A stretch of DNA of 64,000 bases from CAYFWF01 sp964346815 (GTDB lineage: Bacteria; Acidobacteriota; Aminicenantia; Aminicenantales; Aminicenantaceae). Under the pieces are notes generated by a model. It was not told where the DNA came from. It searched no databases and saw only the letters and a list, made by a program, of their open reading frames with translations. Shown here piece by piece: positions 45,666 to 53,160 of the stretch (position 1 is its first letter; each line of letters opens with the position of its first letter). A program made the translations under genes and the position numbers. Where the stretch lies: assembly GCA_964346815.1 (NCBI GenBank), contig CAYFWF010000023.1, positions 124,001 through 188,000 of the forward strand, written 5' to 3'.

Positions 45666-46580
45666 CTACACTAATAATAATACCATAATGGCTTTTTGAA
45701 CATGAAGCCTATTTTCAGCCTGATCGAAAACGATAGATCTCTGAGAATCGAGAATTTCGTCGGTGACCTCTTCTCCTCTGTGAGCGGGGAGGCAGTGCAT
45801 GAAGAAGGCATTCTTTTTTGCTTGGCCCATCAATTTGCTGTTGACCTGATAAGAGGAGAAGATTCGTGCCCGCTTTTCCTTTTCACTCTCTTGTCCCATG
45901 GATGCCCAGACGTCAGTATATACAGCATCGGCCTCTTGTACAGCCTCGGTTGGATCTGGCGTGAGGAAGACCCGGAATCCCGTATTTTTTCCGTCTTGTT
46001 TCGCCTTTTCGAGAATTTCGGGATTCGGTTCGAATCCATCAGGATTAGAAATGCTTATTTTTGAGCCGATTTTCGCCGCAGCAAAAAGGAGGCTGTGGCA
46101 AACGTTGTTTCCGTCTCCGATATAGGCCAGCTTCGTATTGGCCAAATCGCCCAGCTTTTCTTTGAGAGTGAAAAAATCTGCCATGGCTTGACAGGGATGG
46201 AGAAGATCGGTCAGTGCATTGATAACTGGTTTATCGCTGGCCTGAGCGAGCTCGACTGCGATGTGATGAGCGAAAGTTCTGATCATGATGGCATCTATCC
46301 ATCTCTCCAGGTTTTTTCCCACATCATAAGGCGTCTCACGGGTTCCCATCTGGATGTCAGTGGGAGCCAGGTAAATGGCTTCACCCCCGAGTTGAAGCAT
46401 GCCAGCTTCAAACGTCACCCGGGTGCGGAGAGAGGGTTTTTCGAATATCATGGCCAAGATTTTGCCTCTGAGCTTATCTTTGAATCGATGAGGTTTTTCT
46501 TTGATCTCCCTTGTTAAATCCATAATTTGACTGAATTGATAAGGTGTGAGGTCATGGATCGAGAGAAAATCTTTATGCAT
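45666..46580 (-). CDS. argF: Ornithine carbamoyltransferase
   Basis: 304 residues. Carbamoyl-phosphate loop EKPSLRTR (about 47-54; SLRTR instead of STRTR, an accepted variant), HPCQ, the ornithine-binding DVWASMG loop and HCLPAHRG with the catalytic Cys are all present. It interconverts ornithine plus carbamoyl phosphate and citrulline. The SMG loop argues for ornithine rather than N-acetylornithine or oxamate. Being coupled to carbamate kinase by an 8-base overlap, it may run in the citrulline-degrading, ATP-yielding direction rather than in arginine synthesis. Confidence 0.94.
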   Translation of the reverse strand: MHKDFLSIHDLTPYQFSQIMDLTREIKEKPHRFKDKLRGKILAMIFEKPSLRTRVTFEAGMLQLGGEAIYLAPTDIQMGTRETPYDVGKNLERWIDAIMIRTFAHHIAVELAQASDKPVINALTDLLHPCQAMADFFTLKEKLGDLANTKLAYIGDGNNVCHSLLFAAAKIGSKISISNPDGFEPNPEILEKAKQDGKNTGFRVFLTPDPTEAVQEADAVYTDVWASMGQESEKEKRARIFSSYQVNSKLMGQAKKNAFFMHCLPAHRGEEVTDEILDSQRSIVFDQAENRLHVQKAIMVLLLV

Positions 46581-47541
46581 CTTCTCCTCCTGAGTGAGCA
46601 GCTATAATCTTGGTTCCTGAACGGTTGATAAGGGATGCTTTCAGATGGTTTGCCGACGTGATGAGAACCTCGTCGCCTCCGCTCCGAATATATTCGACAG
46701 CTGCCTCTATTTTTGGCCCCATCGAGCCGGGAGGAAAATGATCCTGGGAAAGGTACTTCAGTGCTTCGTCCACTGTCATTGATGGGAGGGGTTTTTCGTC
46801 AGGCTGACCATAATTCAGGTAAACCCGGTGAACATTTGTGAGAATGACAAAGAGCTCTGCCTTGACTTCTCTGGCAATCAGACTGGCCGTGAAATCCTTA
46901 TCTATGACGGCCTCCACTCCTTGAAAGAGACCGTTGCCGTTGATGATCACAGGTATGCCTCCTCCTCCTGCTGCGATCACGATTCTCCCCGCATACACCA
47001 AGTCACGAATCACCCGTTTGGACACAATATCGATGGGTTTCGGTGAGGGAACGACTTGACGGTAGCCCCGGCCGGCGTCTTCGATCATATTCCACTTTTT
47101 TTGTCTTTTAAGCATCGCAGCCCGGTGTTTGGAATAGAAGGGGCCGACAGGTTTGGAAGGATTATTGAAGGCAGGGTCTTCTTTATCTACCACAACTTGG
47201 GTGATAAGTGTGGCCACCTCTTTGTCGATGGAGTTTTTCCTGAGTTCGTTGATGATTGCTTTTTCGAGCATGAATCCCATGCTTCCTTCGGTCATTGCGT
47301 CACAGACTTCCAATGAAAAAGGAGGAACCTTATTAATGCTTTCTTCCATTTGGATGAGGAGATTTCCAACCTGGGGTCCGTTTCCATGAACGATGATCAA
47401 ATCGTAGCCTTTTTTGACCACATGGATCATCAAGCGGGCAGCTTTTTGTGCATTCTTCATCTGGTGCGTCTGCAGGCCTCTCTTGTTCTCGGGAAGAATG
47501 GCATTCCCTCCAAAGGCAATAAGGGCGATTTTGTTTTTCAT
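46573..47541 (-). CDS. arcC: Carbamate kinase
   Basis: 322 residues, normal length. The amino-acid-kinase fold shows in ALIAFGGNAI at the N-terminus, HGNGPQVGN near 52-60, AAGGGGIPV and VIDKDFTASLIA, and FPPGSMGPKIEAA near the end. It makes ATP from carbamoyl phosphate and ADP. It overlaps the P-loop gene upstream by one base and argF downstream by 8, so the three are one operon. No arginine deiminase gene is in the window. Confidence 0.96.
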   Translation of the reverse strand: MKNKIALIAFGGNAILPENKRGLQTHQMKNAQKAARLMIHVVKKGYDLIIVHGNGPQVGNLLIQMEESINKVPPFSLEVCDAMTEGSMGFMLEKAIINELRKNSIDKEVATLITQVVVDKEDPAFNNPSKPVGPFYSKHRAAMLKRQKKWNMIEDAGRGYRQVVPSPKPIDIVSKRVIRDLVYAGRIVIAAGGGGIPVIINGNGLFQGVEAVIDKDFTASLIAREVKAELFVILTNVHRVYLNYGQPDEKPLPSMTVDEALKYLSQDHFPPGSMGPKIEAAVEYIRSGGDEVLITSANHLKASLINRSGTKIIAAHSGGEDA

Positions 47542-48845
47542 CAGTAATCCTTGAGGACCTCCTTCAAATCTGGGCTGCCGATTTCTTCCAGCTCATAGGT
47601 GACACGGAGGATTTTTTTATTTGTCTGGATCAAGCGCGCGAGGTCGATCGGAGTGGCACCAATCACCAGGTCACACTCTGTTCTGTCGATGGTTTGGGTG
47701 AGTTCAGCGATTTGGCTGTCTCCATATCCCATTGCAGGCAAGACCTTGTCCAGGTGCGAGTATTTTTGAAAGGTCTCTTTTATACTTCCCACGGCATATG
47801 GCCTGGGATCCACTATTTTCAACGCTCCGTATTTCTCGGCTGCAACAATACCCGCACCATAGGTCATTTCTCCGTGGGTGAGGGTTGGCCCATCTTCGAC
47901 AACCAGAACCGTTTTTCCGTTTATTTCTTCTCCTCCCTGAACAGTGATCGGCGATTTTGCACGGATCACTGTTGCAGCAGGATTGGACTTTTCAATGTTA
48001 TTCATAACCGTTTTGATGTTTTCTTCCGACGCGGTATCCATCTTGTTGATGACCAGAACATCGGCCCGCCGGAGATTGGTCTCACCGGGATAATATAAAA
48101 GCTCATGACCGGGTCGATGCGGATCGACCACCACTATTTCAAGATTTGCCTTGTAAAAAGGGATGTCATTGTTTCCTCCATCCCAGAGGATAACATCTGC
48201 TTCCTTCTCTGCCTCTTCCAGTATGGCTCCGTAATCGACTCCTGCATAGACCAAGATTCCGTTCTTGATATGAGGTTCGTATTCTTCCATCTCTTCTATA
48301 GTGCATTCCTGTTCGATCATGTCATCATAAGTCGCGAAGCGTTGGACCTTTTGTTTTAGGAGATCTCCATAAGGCATAGGATGACGAATCACCACCACCC
48401 GATGATCCTTCTCTTTAAGAAGAAGAGCGATCTTTCGGGTGGTTTGGCTTTTTCCACATCCGGTCCGGACTGCACAGATGGAAATAACCGGAAGGCGGCT
48501 CTTTATCATGGTTTCTTCGGGGCCAAGCAAGATGAAGCTCGTACCTGTCGCCTGAACCTCCGAAGCCCTATGCATAACGTAGGTATGAGGAACATCGCTG
48601 TATGAAAAATAAACCTCTGATACATCGAACTTTTTGATGATGTTCGGCAGTTCTTTTTCTGGATAGATGGGAATCCCGTCCGGGTAAAGTCGGCCTGCAA
48701 GTTCAGCGGGATATTTTCTGTCCTCTATATCAGGAATTTGAGTCGCGGTAAATGCAGAGACTCGATAGTTATCATTATTCCTGAAGAAAACATTGAAATT
48801 GTGGAAATCTCTGCCTGCCGCACCCATGATTATGACGTTTTTCAT
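47541..48845 (-). CDS. Cyclic 2,3-diphosphoglycerate synthetase-like P-loop protein
   Basis: 434 residues. An N-terminal Rossmann-like domain (IIMGAAGRDFHNFN, 1-110) precedes a P-loop NTPase domain with Walker A GCGKSQT at 129-135 and a GTPase-style NKMD in VINKMDT. This is the family annotated from the Methanothermus enzyme that cyclises 2,3-diphosphoglycerate, but most bacterial members have no proven role. Here it is first in an operon with carbamate kinase and ornithine carbamoyltransferase, which points to carbamoyl-phosphate metabolism or its control rather than thermoprotection. A good promoter lies upstream. Confidence 0.85.
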   Translation of the reverse strand: MKNVIIMGAAGRDFHNFNVFFRNNDNYRVSAFTATQIPDIEDRKYPAELAGRLYPDGIPIYPEKELPNIIKKFDVSEVYFSYSDVPHTYVMHRASEVQATGTSFILLGPEETMIKSRLPVISICAVRTGCGKSQTTRKIALLLKEKDHRVVVIRHPMPYGDLLKQKVQRFATYDDMIEQECTIEEMEEYEPHIKNGILVYAGVDYGAILEEAEKEADVILWDGGNNDIPFYKANLEIVVVDPHRPGHELLYYPGETNLRRADVLVINKMDTASEENIKTVMNNIEKSNPAATVIRAKSPITVQGGEEINGKTVLVVEDGPTLTHGEMTYGAGIVAAEKYGALKIVDPRPYAVGSIKETFQKYSHLDKVLPAMGYGDSQIAELTQTIDRTECDLVIGATPIDLARLIQTNKKILRVTYELEEIGSPDLKEVLKDY

Positions 48846-48887
48846 TCTGTTTTCTCCTGTAGCCTGAAGTTTGAAAAAGAAACGCTT

Positions 48888-48916
48888 AGTATAATATAGC
48901 CCTGATAATTATTCAA
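48888..48916 (-). promoter_or_regulatory. Promoter of the P-loop/arcC/argF operon
   Basis: Read on the minus strand: TTGAAT (48916-48911), a 17-base spacer and TATACT (48893-48888). Transcription would begin near 48881, about 36 bases before the start codon at 48845. Confidence 0.65.
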
Positions 48917-49004
48917 GAAAATCAGGATCGGTCGAAGTTTAATGCTGTATTTTCTTTAGCCTCACACTTTAATACCGACACAGATTTGGAAACACGGGCT
49001 CAAA

Positions 49005-49034
49005 TTGGACAAGGGAAGACGTTTCTTTTAAAAT
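49005..49034 (+). promoter_or_regulatory. Possible promoter of the phosphoesterase gene
   Basis: TTGGAC (49005-49010) and TAAAAT (49029-49034) are separated by 18 bases. The start would be near 49041, with AGGAG before the ATG at 49058. Confidence 0.45.
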
Positions 49035-49057
49035 GAAGAAGCGAGGAGAGCACCTTA

Positions 49058-49540
49058 ATGATTGGGATCATGTCCGATTCACATGACAATGTAGTTGCTG
49101 TCAGGCGAGCGGTCATTTTCTTTCAGAGCAGAGCATGCCATATGGTAATCCATGCCGGAGATTTTGTCGCTCCTTTTGCGGCAAGAGAGATGGAAAATCT
49201 TTCTTGCCCAGTTAAGGCTGTGTTCGGAAACTGCGATGGGGAGAAGAATGGGTTGAGAGATGTTATCAAAAACTTTGGCGAAGTCCGGGAGGCACCGTTT
49301 GGCTTCTCTTTTCTTGGTATGAAATATTTGGTCACCCACGTTCATACCTCAGTTGATCGATATGCATCTTCAGGCCATCATGATGTCATCGTCTTTGGAC
49401 ACACACATAAGGCAGACGTTCAGAGAAAAAACGGCGTGATCCTCATCAACCCCGGAGAGACCGGGGGATGGCTCTCCGGAATAAGTTCGGTTGCCGTATT
49501 CGATCCAGCGACAAAAGAAGCAGAAATAGTGACATTATGA
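49058..49540 (+). CDS. YfcE/MJ0936-type metallophosphoesterase
   Basis: 160 residues. The calcineurin-like two-metal motifs are complete: SDSHDN at 6-11, HAGDFV, GNCDGE, THVHT and FGHTHKA. Proteins of this size and order belong to the YfcE/MJ0936 phosphodiesterase group, with activity on artificial phosphodiesters and unknown natural substrate. AGGAG lies ten bases before the ATG. It stands alone between a divergent operon and the tRNA-Val gene. Confidence 0.92.
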   Translation: MIGIMSDSHDNVVAVRRAVIFFQSRACHMVIHAGDFVAPFAAREMENLSCPVKAVFGNCDGEKNGLRDVIKNFGEVREAPFGFSFLGMKYLVTHVHTSVDRYASSGHHDVIVFGHTHKADVQRKNGVILINPGETGGWLSGISSVAVFDPATKEAEIVTL

Positions 49541-49901
49541 ACCAGGACGTGAATGGTTAAGGAAATCTCATAAATAGATAAATGGCAAGAGGAATACATC
49601 GGAGACAAAAGCCTGCCTGGCAAAAAATTCGAAAATCTTTTCCCTCTCCTTCAAAAAAGAAAAAGCCATCGAGCGGGAAAAGATCAGAAAAGTAGATTCA
49701 TCAGCCTTTGGATTTTCCCAACGTCACTTCGGAGGAGAATACCTGCCTGTAAAGCTTGCGTCACGCTCGCCTTCAGGGCTCGGTGCTGCGCCTTCCAGGT
49801 TGGCCCTTTTCTTCGATCACGGCGTTGAAAAAGCCAACTCTAAAGTCTGGAGTGTTGACACATGCTGTCTAAATATTTAATATATATAGGCTTGGAGGCG
49901 T
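49541..49901. other. Intergenic region with possible dispersed repeat
   Basis: 361 bases between the phosphoesterase and tRNA-Val. Bases about 49751-49845 are richer in G and C than their surroundings and contain short inverted pairs (GCGTCACGC at 49760-49768; GGC...GCC around 49831-49845). They look like an interspersed repeat or a scrap of coding sequence, but no reading frame is convincing. The tRNA promoter occupies 49855-49883. Confidence 0.35.
49855..49883 (+). promoter_or_regulatory. Near-consensus promoter for tRNA-Val
   Basis: TTGACA (49855-49860), a 17-base spacer and TAATAT (49878-49883). Transcription would start near 49890, 12 bases before the mature tRNA. It is the strongest promoter in the window and may also drive the long thrS-to-tlyA run. 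Confidence 0.8.
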
Positions 49902-49976
49902 AGGCGCGTAGCTCAGTGGAAGAGTGCTTCCTTGACGCGGAAGAAGTCGAGGGTTCGATCCCCTCCGCGCCTACCA
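49902..49976 (+). tRNA. tRNA-Val (anticodon GAC)
   Basis: A complete cloverleaf: acceptor stem AGGCGCG/CGCGCCT (7 pairs), D stem GCTC/GAGT, anticodon stem CTTCC/GGAAG with loop TTGACGC (anticodon GAC at 49934-49936), variable loop AAGTC, T stem GAGGG/CCCTC with loop TTCGATC, discriminator A and an encoded CCA. It reads GUC and GUU codons. Thirty-four bases of its neighbourhood upstream are AT-rich promoter. Confidence 0.96.
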
Positions 49977-50146
49977 CTAAAAGGAGCCTGTATTCGACAA
50001 GAAGGTTTGCAGAAGCGTGCACTTCCTTCCCTTTGAATACGCATAGACTTAATGACGGAACGAATCGGTGCAGGAAGATGCAAGTCTATTTTTCCAGACG
50101 GAATGAAGACCCTTTCTGACTTATCCAATCCCCTGACCAATGATTG

Positions 50147-51916
50147 ATGCATAAGGTAGAGTTTCAATTGAGAGAGAAAAATTCTGAGGAAGCTCTGGAG
50201 ATTCTGAGGCACAGTGCCAGCCATCTCCTGGCTCATGCTGTGCTGGAGCTTTTTCCGGAAACCCAGACTGGAATCGGACCTGCTGTCGAGAATGGATTTT
50301 ACTACGACTTTTTGAGAGAGGAGCCTTTCACTCCAGAAGACCTGGAGGCCATCGAGAAGAGGATGAGAGAAATTGTCCAGAGGGATCTTCCCATCGAAAA
50401 GGTGGTGCTCACAAAAGAAGAAGCCCTTCAGCTCTTTAAAGAAAAGGGACAAGAGTTGAAAGCCGAGCTTATCCAGGAAAAGGGCGAGGATAGGGTGACA
50501 TGCTTCAGGCAGGGAGACTTTATCGATTTTTGTTTGGGACCTCACGTGCCCTCTACAGGGAAAATAGAACATTTTACGCTGCTCTCAGTCTCGGGAGCAT
50601 ACTGGAAGGGAGACGAAAAAAATAAACAGCTGCAAAGGATTTATGGCACAGCTTTTTTCTCGAAAAAAGAACTCGAGGATTATCTTAAGTGTATAGAAGA
50701 GGCGAAAAAGCGAGATCACAGGAAACTCGGACCTGAGTTGGACCTGTTCAGTTTCAATGAAAATTTGGGAGGCGGGCTGATTCTTTGGCATCCAAAGGGA
50801 TCGGCCATAAGACGGGTGATCGAAGAATATTGGTACGAGGAACATTTTAGGGACGGCTATGAAATCGTGTACTCGCCTCATATTGCCAAGCTCGATATCT
50901 GGCATCAAAGCGGCCATACCGAATTCTACGATGCCCTGTATCCCCCGCTTCTTCAGGAAGGGATTGAGTACGAACTGAAGCCGATGAACTGTCCTTTTCA
51001 CATCATGGTCTATAACTCCAGGCCGAGAAGCTATCGGGATCTCCCTTTTCGGTGGGCAGAGCTTGGAACGGTGTACAGGTATGAAAGAAGCGGAGTCCTT
51101 CATGGACTCATGCGGGTGAGAGGCTTTACTCAGGACGATGCCCATATTTTCTGCCGTGGCGATCAACTCGAGGAGGAAATCAAGGGAGTCATTTCCCTTG
51201 CATTAAAGATGCTGAAAACATTTGGATTTGAAGAATATGACGTCTATCTGTCCACTTGTCCGGATAAGTATTGCGGGCTTCTCGAAGATTGGGACAAAGC
51301 CACTTTAGCTCTCGAGAGAGCTTTGAAGGACAAGGGCCTTGAGTATCGGCTGGACGAAGGAGCTGGAGTGTTCTACGGGCCCAAAATCGACATCAAAATA
51401 AAAGATGCGCTCCAGCGATCATGGCAGTGCACCACTATCCAGCTCGATTTCAACCTGGCTGAACGATTTGATCTCGTCTATATCGGGGCAGACGGAAAAC
51501 AAAAGAGGCCTTATTTGGTACATCGAGCTCTTCTGGGTTCATTGGAAAGGTTTTTTGGTGTACTTATCGAGCATTATTATGGAAATTTTCCGGTGTGGCT
51601 TGCGCCCGTTCAGGTTGCTTTCCTTCCAATCGCGGACAGACACAACGGCTATGCAAATGCATTACAGAGGCGATTCAAAGAGGAGGGAGTTAGGACATTT
51701 GTCGATCTTCGGAGGGAGAAGGTTGGCTACAAAATCCGCGATGCGGAAACACAGAAAATCCCTCTGATGTGTGTTATCGGTGATAAGGAAGTATCTGAGC
51801 AGTCCGTCTCGATCAGAATTCATGGAGCTGGAGACAAGGGAAAGATGGATGTGAATGAATTTCTTGAAAAAGTCAAAGATTTGGTTAAAAATAAATCATT
51901 GACAGTAAAAATTTGA
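50147..51916 (+). CDS. thrS: Threonine-tRNA ligase lacking the TGS domain
   Basis: 589 residues from the ATG at 50147 (a TTG is directly before it, and an in-frame TGA at 50141 stops any longer start). The editing domain is intact: HSASH with the HxxxH zinc-like site at about 22-26 and DFCLGPHVP. The class II core has MNCPFH, RGFTQDDAHIF and VHRALLGS, which carry the zinc Cys/His ligands, and the anticodon-binding domain ends the protein. The N-terminal TGS domain of about 60 residues found in E. coli ThrRS is missing. No ribosome site is clear. First gene of the long plus-strand run. Confidence 0.96.
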   Translation: MHKVEFQLREKNSEEALEILRHSASHLLAHAVLELFPETQTGIGPAVENGFYYDFLREEPFTPEDLEAIEKRMREIVQRDLPIEKVVLTKEEALQLFKEKGQELKAELIQEKGEDRVTCFRQGDFIDFCLGPHVPSTGKIEHFTLLSVSGAYWKGDEKNKQLQRIYGTAFFSKKELEDYLKCIEEAKKRDHRKLGPELDLFSFNENLGGGLILWHPKGSAIRRVIEEYWYEEHFRDGYEIVYSPHIAKLDIWHQSGHTEFYDALYPPLLQEGIEYELKPMNCPFHIMVYNSRPRSYRDLPFRWAELGTVYRYERSGVLHGLMRVRGFTQDDAHIFCRGDQLEEEIKGVISLALKMLKTFGFEEYDVYLSTCPDKYCGLLEDWDKATLALERALKDKGLEYRLDEGAGVFYGPKIDIKIKDALQRSWQCTTIQLDFNLAERFDLVYIGADGKQKRPYLVHRALLGSLERFFGVLIEHYYGNFPVWLAPVQVAFLPIADRHNGYANALQRRFKEEGVRTFVDLRREKVGYKIRDAETQKIPLMCVIGDKEVSEQSVSIRIHGAGDKGKMDVNEFLEKVKDLVKNKSLTVKI

Positions 51917-51930
51917 GGAGGTTAATCATC
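51916..51930 (+). promoter_or_regulatory. Ribosome site and AUC start of infC
   Basis: AGGAGG (51916-51921) overlaps the thrS stop and is six bases before ATC at 51928-51930, with another ATC at 51925. No ATG, GTG or well-placed TTG precedes the conserved IF-3 sequence. Rare AUU/AUC/AUA starts on infC are known to allow IF-3 to repress its own translation. Confidence 0.75.
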
Positions 51931-52557
51931 AGAAGAAGGAGATATCATCCTGGGGATAGAAAGGAAAAGCCCCACAGGGTTAACGACATGATCAGAGCTA
52001 AGGAAGTCAGGATTATCGATGAAAACAAACAGCAGTTGGGGGTTTTGCCTATTGCTGATGCTTTGGCCATGGCAAATGAGAGAAACCTGGATCTGGTCGA
52101 GATCGCCCCTCAGGCCGCTCCACCTGTTTGCCGCATCATGGATTACGGAAAGTATTTGTATGAACTCCATAAAAAAGCCCACGAGGCGAAAAAACACCAG
52201 AAGCAGGTCCAAATCAAGGAGATCAAATTCAGGCCAAAGATCAGTATCCATGATTACAGCTTTAAAATGCGCCATGTCGAACGATTCCTTAAAGAAGGAA
52301 ACAAAGTGAAAATCACAGTGATGCTGAGAGGAAGAGAGAAGGCTAAGCCAGAATTGGCCCACGGTATCCTGGATCGAGTGTTTGAAGACATAAAGGAATT
52401 AGGCCAGCAAGACAGTGAAATTCGAACCCAACCCTGGGCTGTTTCGGTCCTGTTGAGTGCAATAAAGTCTGGAGGAAAAGATGCCAAAACTAAAGACACA
52501 CAAGGGAGCCAAAAAGAGATTCAAGGTGACAGCAAAGAAGAAGATCGTCCATCATAA
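51928..52557 (+). CDS. infC: Translation initiation factor IF-3
   Basis: 209 residues from ATC 51928. The N-terminal domain (about 20-90) includes RAKEVRIIDENKQQLG, and the C-terminal domain (95-180) has KEIKFRPKI and KVKITVMLRGRE, the IF-3 signature. A basic extension of about 18 residues precedes the domain and a polar, Lys/Glu/Asp-rich tail of about 30 residues follows it. It binds the 30S subunit and checks the start codon. The rare AUC start implies autoregulation. The last 77 bases overlap rpmI in another frame. Confidence 0.95.
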   Translation: MRRRRYHPGDRKEKPHRVNDMIRAKEVRIIDENKQQLGVLPIADALAMANERNLDLVEIAPQAAPPVCRIMDYGKYLYELHKKAHEAKKHQKQVQIKEIKFRPKISIHDYSFKMRHVERFLKEGNKVKITVMLRGREKAKPELAHGILDRVFEDIKELGQQDSEIRTQPWAVSVLLSAIKSGGKDAKTKDTQGSQKEIQGDSKEEDRPS

Positions 52558-52681
52558 AGCCAATAAAAGCCATATACTGACCAAAAAGTCAGCGAAGAGA
52601 AAAAGGCGTTTAAGAAAAAAGGATACGATCAGTCAGCCAGATAGGGGGCCGATCAAAGATATGCTTCCCTATGATCTTTAG
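52481..52681 (+). CDS. rpmI: Ribosomal protein L35 (bL35)
   Basis: 66 residues, typical size, very basic: starts MPKLKTHKGAKKRF and has the KRKRRLRKK core. GGAGG lies seven bases before the ATG, within infC. It is a component of the 50S subunit. Its first 77 bases are shared out of frame with the infC tail. Confidence 0.96.
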   Translation: MPKLKTHKGAKKRFKVTAKKKIVHHKANKSHILTKKSAKRKRRLRKKDTISQPDRGPIKDMLPYDL

Positions 52682-52696
52682 GGACATATTTCTTTA

Positions 52697-52730
52697 AGGA
52701 CGCGGGAACGTCCTGAAATCGTCTTTCCCG
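52697..52730 (+). promoter_or_regulatory. Possible RNA pseudoknot in the rplT leader
   Basis: AGGACG (52697-52702) pairs with CGTCCT (52709-52714), enclosing the loop CGGGAA (52703-52708). That loop is itself fully complementary to TTCCCG at 52725-52730, ten bases further on. A hairpin whose loop pairs downstream is an H-type pseudoknot, placed about 60 bases before the rplT start. In this operon L20 commonly represses translation through RNA structures that mimic its rRNA site, so a role in L20 control is possible. Confidence 0.4.
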
Positions 52731-52788
52731 GGATAGGAAATGCTGGATTCCTGGTCGTAAAAGACAGAGAAAACCGAAGGAGAGCAAA

Positions 52789-53145
52789 ATGCCGAGAGTG
52801 AAAAGAGGAACGAAGAAAAGCCGGAGACGGGCAAAAATTTTGAAGATGGCCAAAGGCTACTGGGGAGCTAGAAGCCACAATTACAGAACGGCCAAAGAGG
52901 CAGTGGAAAGAGCGCTGCTCTATTCTTACAGGGATAGAAGAACAAAAAAAAGAGATTTCAGGCGGCTGTGGATCATCAGAATCAAGGCAGCCGTCGAACA
53001 GAACGGTCTATCCTATAATCGCTTCATCCATGGGTTGCGTCAATTGAACATTGAGTTAGACAGGAAAATCCTGGCTGACCTGGCTGTCCACTCCCCGCAG
53101 ACCTTTATCCGGATCGTTCAAAAGGTCAAGGAGGAACAGGCCTAG
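52789..53145 (+). CDS. rplT: Ribosomal protein L20 (bL20)
   Basis: 118 residues, normal length. The N-terminal helix is basic (MPRVKRGTKKSRRRAKILK), followed by AKGYWGARSHNYRTAKEAVERAL, the L20 signature, and FIHGLRQLNIELDRKILADLA. It is needed early in 50S assembly and is usually the translational repressor of its own operon. GGAG precedes the ATG. The 107-base leader holds a possible pseudoknot. Confidence 0.98.
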   Translation: MPRVKRGTKKSRRRAKILKMAKGYWGARSHNYRTAKEAVERALLYSYRDRRTKKRDFRRLWIIRIKAAVEQNGLSYNRFIHGLRQLNIELDRKILADLAVHSPQTFIRIVQKVKEEQA

Positions 53146-53160
53146 AAGAGATCGAGAAGT

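Noticed and set aside
49977..50146. T-box riboswitch before thrS
   Set aside because: No T-box sequence (TGGNACCGCG type) or terminator/antiterminator pair is visible, and the leader follows directly on a tRNA gene.
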